Source: Icerya purchasi
Lineage: Eukaryota > Arthropoda > Insecta > Hemiptera > Monophlebidae
Length of the DNA stretch: 64,000 bases
Reading direction: 5' to 3'
Assembly (NCBI GenBank): GCA_039619475.1
Contig: CM077115.1
Span: 416,524,557-416,588,556 of the forward strand
Below the pieces are notes generated by a model. It worked only from the letters and a program-made list of their open reading frames with translations. It had not been told where the DNA came from and ran no database searches. The translations under genes were made by a program, and so were the position numbers. Shown here one piece after another: positions 56,431 to 64,000 of this stretch. Each line of letters begins with the position of its first letter. Position 1 is the first letter of the stretch.

Positions 56431-57152
56431 TTTAAAAACTTCCACCACACAGTATAAATGTACACACACATATACACCATCGCATCAGTGAACGCTTTCA
56501 TCTATTAATTCGATTAAATAACTTAATCGTGTTCAGCCCGAATGATGAACGCTGTTTGGGGATGTACACGGAGGTGATCCCTTTTTATTTCTTCTTCTTT
56601 CGGTCGGACAGAAAACATTTCTGTTTTTCCTTTCCTTTCATCCCATTTTCATCATTAATCGAATTTTTCCTTTCTTCATCATCCTTGAATTTTATTTGAT
56701 ATATATGATCGTTGCTTTTTTTTTGATAAAAAAAATAATCTACCGATATCGATCGTTTGCAGTTCGACTACAGTCCGTCTTTAATAGGAACAATATAAAT
56801 AAACGACTTCAAATCAGACACGACACTTCACCGCTTCGTTTATGACCCAAGGGAAAGACTAGAAAATCTCGGAGAAGTGAAAACGTTTTTTAGGAGTGCC
56901 GAACTCAGTTGTAAAACTTTTTCAACGTGTAATTGCTGTTGTCCACTGCAAATGTTTCCAGCGGCGAACTCTACAAAAAATGTAAAATTATTCTACAATA
57001 GGAAATTTTAAGGACAAGGAAATTATTGACGAAACGGAAATTTCACCGAAAATCGTATAGAGAAAGAGGAAGAGAACGAGTTGAAAATTATCTCAAATTA
57101 TGACGTCGCATCGTTATCAGTTACAATTTCACAGGACACCGGTAATGATGTT
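56431..57152. other. Intergenic, no gene seen
   Basis: No coding or repeat signal beyond A/T runs. Confidence 0.45.
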
Positions 57153-57175
57153 CATATATACATATATACATATAT

Positions 57176-57219
<44 letters not shown>
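57153..57219. repeat. (TATACA)/(TA)n microsatellite
   Basis: Compound TATACA and TA array. It makes the 118-codon frame 57100-57456 partly artefactual (Tyr/Ile/His run). Confidence 0.93.
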
Positions 57220-57221
<2 letters not shown>

Positions 57222-58469
57222 TGTTTTTTCGATGAGTAATTTACAATCACCACTGAACTCCGTTCTTCTTCAACGAAACTCACTTTTACTCGAGTGTGAT
57301 TTTGGAGGCGAGCGAAATTTCATGCCCGAGCAATTTTTGTATATATTCGTAAAAAATTACGGAACGTATATTCGCCCGCTTGTATTATTTTCTTTAATAG
57401 GGAAGAAGCAGGAATTGAAATCGGTAATTTACGTGCTTTTTTTTTTGTGTTTATAAATTATAAAATTCTATCCAATTTTCTTTTAACAAAACAGAACAGG
57501 AAACAAAAGAATATAATAATAAGAAAAAAAAACACATTCGTTCGTTGTTCGTAAAACCGTCGTTTATATGTGAAAAAATAAACTAAAAGAATCGTTCATT
57601 AACGAAGCCAATGAATACATACAGAGGGCTGCCAGCGAAAGTTATACAAATGTGTAAAATTGACTGCTACATTTAAAACAATGACAAAAATATGTAATAT
57701 AAGCGGCAGCACAGAAAAGCCTTATTTAAAAAAAAAAAAAAAAAAAATATTCTCAGTATATTATAATAAGAATTTAAAAAATACTCGATTTTATAAAAAA
57801 AAAAAGGAGCCGCTGTTTGATCATTCGTCGAATGCCATTTCAGCGTTGCTTTCGAAATTAAAAAAATTGCCAGCGAGCGAGAGTAATCGAACGAACGGAA
57901 ATTAAATAGAGTGAACAAATAAAAATCGCTTCATACGTACTATGCTTGTATCTTTGTTCCAATATGTTACTGCAAATGGAGCAATTTAAGGTACAGTGCG
58001 CTCTACGGGGACTTAAAGCGGCCGGCGTAGTCATAATAAGGAGGCGAGATAAAAGTCATTTATTAAAAAATAAAAAAAGATAAAAAAAAAAAAAAGAAAT
58101 AAAATCAAATAAAATCAAATAAAAATATAGAAACGTATGTGTATATTGTCGTTGTTTTTTTTCAAACAAAGAGGTCGCGAAACGCACAGACAGGCGGTAT
58201 CGGAATAGTTAAAGAAACACGGCGATGGCTGCATAGAAATTTCCCGACGAATGTGGACTAGTGAACTTGTTCAAAGACAACCGATTGAAACTTTGCAACT
58301 GCATCATCCCCCTTCACATGGAAACGCTGCCCCTTACTTTCCGCCCTATTATTTAGACCTACCCTTGCCTGCCGCTACCGGTAACACCACACCGATTCAT
58401 CCTTACACGCAAATTAGCCCTTAAGATTAGGCGCAAACGCCGATATGCATACGTTTTTTTTACATCACC
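57220..58469. other. Intergenic, no gene supported
   Basis: A-runs near 57728 and 58086, and a short ATAAAATCAA repeat near 58100-58122. Opposing frames 57660-57918 are Lys or Phe low complexity. Confidence 0.45.
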
Positions 58470-58502
58470 GGCCGGTCGACCGGCCTCTCTCTCTCTCTCT
58501 AT
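58470..58502. repeat. 16-bp perfect palindrome followed by (CT)n
   Basis: GGCCGGTCGACCGGCC (58470-58485) is a perfect palindrome of unusual GC content for this region, directly followed by about eight CT units. Both lie within a 137-codon minus-strand frame (58359-58772) that shows no recognised domain. Confidence 0.85.
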
Positions 58503-60029
58503 GCACCAAATTTTCACCTTGTTCGAAATTCCCGAATTATTTGCAGTCCGTTTAGTCGCGAGCAAATTTTTATTCGAAAATTTCCGTCCCCCTCTCCACA
58601 CATACACGCATAAAGACGCAAACAATTTAACCGGAACAGCGGAATGCCAAACGAAATTCAGATCAAACTCGAAAGGCTGAATTTCAACGTATACACGTAT
58701 TCTCTTTGAAGATACCGTAAGTGTTTTTAGAATAAAGTGCTCAAAGACTCGGATTCTAAAAGTATTCTGCAAGAAGCTATCACATCTCCTCTTCCTGCTC
58801 TCTCCCCGATTGTGTAATACCGATCATACTCCGCGACCTTTTCCACTTTTTCATTCGATCAAGATCGATCTTCTGCGGATTCTCAGTGTCATTTAGGCAC
58901 TAAACGTAGCAAAATTTATTCTCATTAGCCCGTTCTTCCGTTTCAAGTGGCAGATTTTCTCGGGCACATTTTCAGCTTATAGTATTTTTTAGTCCATTCC
59001 CAGTAGCAGATTTTCTCGAGCACATTTTCAGCTTACAATATTGTTCTTTTTCCCTTAAATCACCTATTCCAGGCTATGGCTCAACTCTTACTCTTCGTTT
59101 TCCAATTATTGTATTTAATCTCTCTCTCTCTCTCTCTCTCTCTATTTAACCATCTCTCTTCCTCCTTGACCTCAGTTTTACCTGCCCTCTCTCTTCTTCA
59201 CAACCTCGGCTATCTTCGTTTTACTCATAGTCTCCTTCCTGTATCACTTTCATGATCGGCTTCTACTCTTCCTTTTAATCCCCCTTCAACATATTTCCTT
59301 ATGACTCCGATATAATGTTTCGTTTGAATATTCCACCCCTTTTCTGCTGATCAATTTAGTATTTCCACTCTTCTCTACTACAACTCGGTATAGTTAAAAT
59401 TTACAAATATAAAATAAACAAAAACAAGTGTAAAATAATTTACTTTAATAAATTATTTTATACTTATTTCTGTTTGTTATTAAGGAAATTACTTATTTTA
59501 TATTTATAAAACTCGATATCCCACTACTCCCTTATAATCGTTTCCTTCTGCCACCGTTATTCCGGTCCTCGAATTATTTTTATCCTATATCTTTAAACGT
59601 TTAATAATTTTATTTTCTCTCTCCTCACATTTCTTGGGATGTCGTCGTTGACAAAGCCATTAAAAAAAAAAAAAAAAAAATCTCTGTATAAACCTCTGTC
59701 GCGTTCCCTAATATAATCAGTTTATCTGACGATCTAGGCCAGCTCATGTTTTAAAACTATTTGCCGTGCGGTCCAACATAATTTTTTCAAGTCCAATCGT
59801 TCAATATAGGGCAAAAAAGAGACATTCTTACTATTCTAAGCGACTGTGTAATCGTTTTTATTTTGTCCGTCCGGGCTATTCGCTCCGGCTCATTCTGTTC
59901 ATTCGCGTTTCACCCGAAACAATTCATACAAAACCAGTTCTTTTAAATTTTGTGAATCAGTTCTTTTAGTTCTTTTTCATGAATCAGTTCTTTCAATCAG
60001 TTCGTTCACGAACTACACACATCACTACT
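58503..60029. other. Intergenic; pyrimidine-rich, with short repeats
   Basis: A 36-bp direct repeat (GCAGATTTTCTCG(G/A)GCACA...) occurs at 58950-58985 and 59006-59041. A (CT)n array lies at 59119-59142. GAATCAGTTCTTTT-type repeats lie at 59950-60005. The minus-strand frame 58359-58772 (137 codons) is the longest non-TE-like frame in the window but has no domain, partner or codon evidence. Confidence 0.45.
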
Positions 60030-60720
60030 GTTCACCGCTGCGTAACGTAGCTCAATAGACTGAGTGTTAAAATTTACATTATTCCTTAATACAATTTAAT
60101 GGTACGAGCGCGAATAGTGCAAGTACTGCACCATCTTGAGTGAGCTACGCTGTACCGTACAACACATTTTGATGGCCCACACAATAGCATTCTATATACG
60201 GCTAGAGGATCAGAATTCGTACGAAATTTATATTACAGTGTCCGCTTTCAGCGTTGTTATTTTTGTTTATTCTGAAAAATGAATTCTGAAAAATGAATTC
60301 TGAAAAATAAATCAGTCGAATTGACGGAAGAATATCAGATTCCACGCACTTATTAATTAGTTTCATTTTGTCTAAATTGCCGAACAAATTAAAAGAACGC
60401 ACAATGTTGTGCCTTTTCGACTGACGACCCAAGAAGAAAAAAAAAAAAAAAGAAAAAAAGAAAAAAAAACTGTCTTTTGTAAATTTACTGTTCGTACAAA
60501 CAACACCGGAAGTAATGCAACCACCTTATTCGTACGAAATTTATGATCTCGTACAATTTTTCGTACGAATTCTGATCCAATGTAACCGTGACCTTAATCT
60601 GTCACTGTTATCGCTGTTATAGCACCATCGACTTTGTTGACAAGGAGCACTAATTTATGGGAATAATGCAAGTTTTAACACCCAGTCTATTGAGCGACAC
60701 AGCGCAGCAACAAACAGTGA
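60030..60720. mobile_element. Nested inverted-repeat element (MITE-like)
   Basis: Outer arms 60030-60095 and 60655-60720 pair: TGTTCAC, GCTGCG, GCTCAATAGACTGAGTGTTAA against GCTCAATAGACTGGGTGTTAA, then CATTATTCC. Inner arms pair too: GGATCAGAATTCGTACGAAA at 60207-60226 is the exact reverse complement (about 19 bp) of 60560-60578. ATTCGTACGAAATTTAT occurs again at 60530-60544. Between them is a 14-bp tandem repeat, ATTCTGAAAAATGA (60269-60310), and an A-rich run. The outer arm also resembles a pol III A box (GTAGCTCAATAGACTGAG). Superfamily unknown. The minus-strand frame 60202-60432 is not supported. Confidence 0.6.
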
Positions 60721-61701
60721 ACAATGTGACGGTGAGACAGACATGAGGGGCTCTGGCTTTACGATTCACAAAGCCAATTATAATAATTATCGCGGCATTC
60801 GATGTCTCTTATTTTTCTTATCTATTTTCTGACTAGCTTTTATTTTTCCTAGTATTTAACATAATTTTATGCAAAACAATTTAAAATAATACATATAGTA
60901 ATTTCAAATTATTTGTAAGTATGACCGAATTAATTCAAAGCATTAGATTGCTGATCAAGTATTTTTCTGCAGAAGAAGAAGATAAGAAAACAATTTAAAA
61001 TGATTTATTATTTATAATAGGTTTCTTAATTTTAATTACCTATAAATTTTGTTATCAATTTTCTCTTAAATAAGGTAAATTTTTTATTTTTTGAAGTTAA
61101 AAAAAAAAAGGAGGGGACTTCTTAATTTGTTTTTTTTTTATCTAGTAGTGTGTACGATTTTTCTACATTTTTCCGTCTTAGAGAAGAACAATTGGTTCTG
61201 TTGAAAAAATTGTATGATTCACATATGCTTTGCAAACAAGATCTTGTTGGACATCTGTGTACACATCTAGATCCACTTCTAAACCGGCATGTTCATTTAC
61301 ACGGGTTTGTTTGCAGTTGGTGATTATATCAAAATCATGCCTATTTATTTCTCATATGTCGGTGTATATTAAACATTTTTTTAATTTTGTTAATTCGATA
61401 AATTTTTTTTTTACCTTTTTTCTGTATATTATTATATGCTTTTTGCCGTGGAGATTCTTTTTAAGATGTAAGAAGCAAAAACAAGCTTCTTTACGTGAAT
61501 TGAAACAAAAAAAACTAAAGATTGCATAACACGTGATCTTTATACATTATACAAAACAACTTACTATTCGAGATTTTATTGATCTGCATTTGTATATCGT
61601 CGAGATTAAGCCATTTATATCAGATATCTTGTAATTTACTGGAAGAATCGTCAGATTTAATTTTTCTAGATGAAGCTGCACGCTTCAGACAAACGTCACG
61701 G
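60721..61701. other. Intergenic, no gene supported
   Basis: AT-rich. The plus-strand frame 61230-61529 is Phe/Lys-rich without a domain. Nothing else seen. Confidence 0.45.
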
Positions 61702-61709
61702 AAGTTTCC
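61702..61709. repeat. Left 8-bp target-site duplication of hAT MITE
   Basis: AAGTTTCC, repeated exactly at 62365-62372 on the other side of the element. Confidence 0.88.
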
Positions 61710-62115
61710 CAGGCCTGGATTTAGGGGGGGTCTAGGGGGGCTGCAGCCCCGGGCCCCGCCTTATAAAGGGGCCTTTAAGAGACACTCACTTCCGACATGT
61801 AATAAGAAATTAATCTATCGTTTGTCATATACATCAACTTTTTCATTTAAAAATAAATAGAATTAACCTTACAGGAGCAAGTGCATCTTTTAATATATTT
61901 ATATGTTAATAATTTTGTATCCATTTTTATTTCCTACTAGGGGAGGAAACTTCGTAATAATCAAATTTCGAGTTTCGTAAAAACGTACCAGAAATTTAGT
62001 CGGAATCTACGTTTTTAGGAAATGTCTGTATGAATGTGTACGCGTGTATACACGCACACACACTATCCTTTTATGCCAATCCTTGGTTAAAATTTGCTGA
62101 AAAATTTATTATTTA

Positions 62116-62147
<32 letters not shown>

Positions 62148-62364
62148 TTTTTTTTGGCATCGAAAATTCTACCCATTATCTATATGATATTTATTTTTGT
62201 TTACATTAATAATTATATGTTAATTCGTGAATTCGGAATAATATAATTAAATTAAATTAAAGAAAATTTGGTTATTCTATAAAACTGATAATTTTGTCAC
62301 TTCCGAAAAGGGCCCCTAATATTTCCGTAGCCCCAGATCTATTATACAACTTAATTCGGGCCTG
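61710..62364. mobile_element. hAT MITE with perfect 8-bp target-site duplication
   Basis: The left terminus reads CAGGCCTGGATTTA, and the right terminus on the minus strand reads CAGGCCCGAATTAA. Pairing continues inward: a TCTAGGGGGGCT block against ATCTGGGGCT, and TATAAAGGGGCC against TATTAGGGGCCC, so the imperfect terminal repeats reach about 100 bp. Both ends are abutted by AAGTTTCC. A CAG start, GC-rich imperfect terminal repeats and an 8-bp duplication are diagnostic of the hAT superfamily. At 655 bp, with no transposase and an (AT)n array near 62120-62145, it is non-autonomous. The open frame 61579-61860 crosses the left junction and is an artefact. Confidence 0.88.
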
Positions 62365-62372
62365 AAGTTTCC
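62365..62372. repeat. Right 8-bp target-site duplication of hAT MITE
   Basis: AAGTTTCC, identical to 61702-61709. Confidence 0.88.
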
Positions 62373-63779
62373 TGTAATAAAGTAAAAAATGAAAAAGAAC
62401 ACACTCGCGCCAAAAATAAATCCACCAACAATTCTCCCCTCTTTCTCTTACTTGAGAAGTTCACTCGCGGAGTCTTGCAGTTCGAACTTGGTCATCGTAT
62501 CCGGTAAAATTGTTTTCTTCGCGCGATTTTCCGTTGTTTGCCGTGATCGATATTCGTCCACGTTTGACTGAACGTGACTCCTGCACTATGAGTCTTAATT
62601 GCAGCGACAGACTTACAGAGCGAAATTCGGAAAAAAATGTTGTCGTATTTTATAGGCAATTAGTCCAACGCGATGGGGAAATAATTAAAGGTAATTAAGG
62701 AAATTATTTATGAAATAGTAAACAAACAGTTAGACGAGTCAGTTAATAAAGAAAAGAGATAGAAACAGTGATAAGAAATTAAAAAAGGAAAGCAGTAATC
62801 TAATAAGCAGAGAAAATAATCGCAAATCTACATCGAGAAATCAGGACAAAATTTAAGAACTAAGCGTACATGCATTAAATAACTTCAAAAAAAAAAAAAA
62901 AAAAAAAAATCCTGCAGATAATTAAATAAGAAACATCGTATTTATTATAATTTAATTATAACATAAAACAACTGTATTAGCGAATCAAAAATACATGCAA
63001 ATAATTTTGTTCTTCTTGTTACGAATGAACCGAATTTAATGAAAAGGATCTGTAAAGACACGTATTCAAACTTTTAGGAACGTAAAAGATTCCTCCTAAA
63101 ATAAAATATAAAAATTTGCCCCTACGATTTAAGGTTTAAAAAATCTTTAGTATTCCATTCATTCGAATGGACAACGACGGGGGGGACAGATTACTCTGGT
63201 ACACACGGTTGTTTAATGTAGTCCAAAATCAATCATTTCGCTACAAGCAAGAAAAAACATTAATCATATTATGATTAAAAGTGAAGTAAGTCCCATACCC
63301 TTGGATTGTGAAGTTAAGGTTCACAATGTACTAAACCTAATGGATCTGAAGAGAATATTGAGGCCGGTTTCTTTCACTCGGCATCCTTTACTTTCTTAGG
63401 TTTCTCCGGTACCCTATTATTTCAGGCTGAGTAAACCTGAAAGCGACTTGAATCTGGAACGAGCCGGGTATCTAATACCCATGAACATTATTGTACACTG
63501 AATCAATCTTATGTTAATATTAGTTTTCTATATTAGGGAAATAGGTAGTTATATACATTGTTTATGAAAATTAAATATTTATTTATTATAAAATAAGCAT
63601 ATAATCATTGAAAATTGAAAAAACTAAACATTTTTTTCCCGAGATAAATTTGTTAGAACCTAACTTAGAATATATGTATATTTAAAAACAAAAAATAATA
63701 ACAATTTAGGTACAAAACATAAAATTGTTTTTAACACGTTAACATCAAATTATGATTTATGTAAAACAAAGCTTATTTA
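62373..63779. other. Intergenic; includes 3' region of the piggyBac-like gene
   Basis: A-run at about 62887-62909, G-run at 63179-63184. Two small hairpins: ATTGTGAA/TTCACAAT around 63306-63328 and GGGTAT/ATACCC at 63466-63480. The stretch from about 63540 to 63779 is presumably the transposase 3' UTR. I could not identify a terminal repeat next to a TTAA. No gene in the remainder. Confidence 0.45.
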
Positions 63780-64000
63780 TTACTTATATACTAAGTTAAT
63801 CGCTATCGAGATCAACGCAACTTTGGCATACTCTGGGGTTATGTGTTGCATACAAATAGGCTTGTTACATTTATTGCAATTATGCCTTGTTTTTTTGTCT
63901 TCGGCAGAAGGACAGTCTGTACATCTCTTATATGTTTTCCAAATTTTATTCGGAGGGTAGATACATATACGTAAGCCTCTCGGTAAGTTCTCTATATTCT
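63780..64000 (-). CDS. piggyBac-like transposase, C-terminal Cys-rich domain (partial)
   Basis: The window edge cuts this gene. The last 72 codons are open on the minus strand and end with TAA at 63780-63782. The segment LPRGLRICIYPPNKIW precedes a Cys/His cluster, RCTDCPSAEDKKTRHNCNKC followed by NKPICMQH, with spacing C-x2-C-x11-C-x2-C-x4-C-x2-H. That is the zinc-binding Cys-rich domain closing piggyBac-family DDE transposases, which contacts the element's end sequences and aids nuclear targeting. All expected Cys and His are present and no stop or frameshift is visible in this part, so the copy may be young. The catalytic DDD core lies outside the window. Alternatively it could be a domesticated piggyBac-derived (PGBD-type) gene. 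Confidence 0.78.
   Translation of the reverse strand, partial: NIENLPRGLRICIYPPNKIWKTYKRCTDCPSAEDKKTRHNCNKCNKPICMQHITPEYAKVALISIAINLVYK

Noticed and set aside
58359..58772. 137-codon minus-strand open frame
   Set aside because: No domain, partner exon, homologous copy or composition evidence; it crosses a palindrome and a CT array, so I do not call it a gene.

Overview
The window looks like a stretch of an insect (at least arthropod) nuclear genome. It is strongly AT-rich, full of A/T runs and microsatellites, and packed with decayed remains of transposable-element classes common in arthropods: RTE-like, Jockey-like, CR1-like and RNase-H-bearing I-like LINEs, a Helentron, a pogo-like element, a piggyBac-like transposase, hAT-type MITEs and tRNA-derived SINEs. 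I found no convincing intact host gene, rRNA or true tRNA on either strand. The taxon call is inferred from TE content and composition only.

Layout. 0-18 kb is mostly empty, with an RTE-like 3' tail (4.84-5.13 kb), a LINE endonuclease remnant (6.2-6.7 kb), three inverted-repeat elements (3.5, 7.5 and 11.8 kb), a purine-rich tract (15.1-16.3 kb) and a scrap of an I-like LINE (16.7-16.9 kb). At 18.2-21.1 kb lies a 5'-truncated CR1-like LINE whose reverse transcriptase is split by about 410 bp of unrelated sequence containing a CCCTTT array. At 23.4-27.7 kb is a long inverted-repeat structure. Its left arm is split by about 2.1 kb holding a Helentron remnant (Pif1-like helicase end fused to an EEP endonuclease). 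Directly beyond its right arm, 27.8-30.2 kb holds an unrecognised, heavily decayed coding block on the minus strand.

31.6-38.8 kb carries a SINE, a diverged tandem duplication, an RTE-like tail and a pile-up of three LINE fragments. 38.8-46.8 kb is nearly empty except for an RTE-like LINE on the minus strand (43.2-44.2 kb). 46.8-52 kb has a second SINE copy, a Jockey-like 3' end, and a pogo-like C-terminus whose downstream region was hit by a young I-like LINE. That LINE has an 11-bp target-site duplication, a poly(A) tail and a single in-frame stop. 53-62.4 kb holds hAT-type MITEs, one of them with a perfect 8-bp duplication, and a nested inverted-repeat element. The window ends inside a piggyBac-like transposase whose C-terminal Cys-rich domain is intact.

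The features do not form a pathway. They record layered insertions, and the order of some events can be read: pogo before the I-like LINE, and the inverted-repeat element before the Helentron-bearing insertion. All homology calls are from reading translations by eye. No search was run, and boundaries of diverged repeats are approximate to tens of bases.
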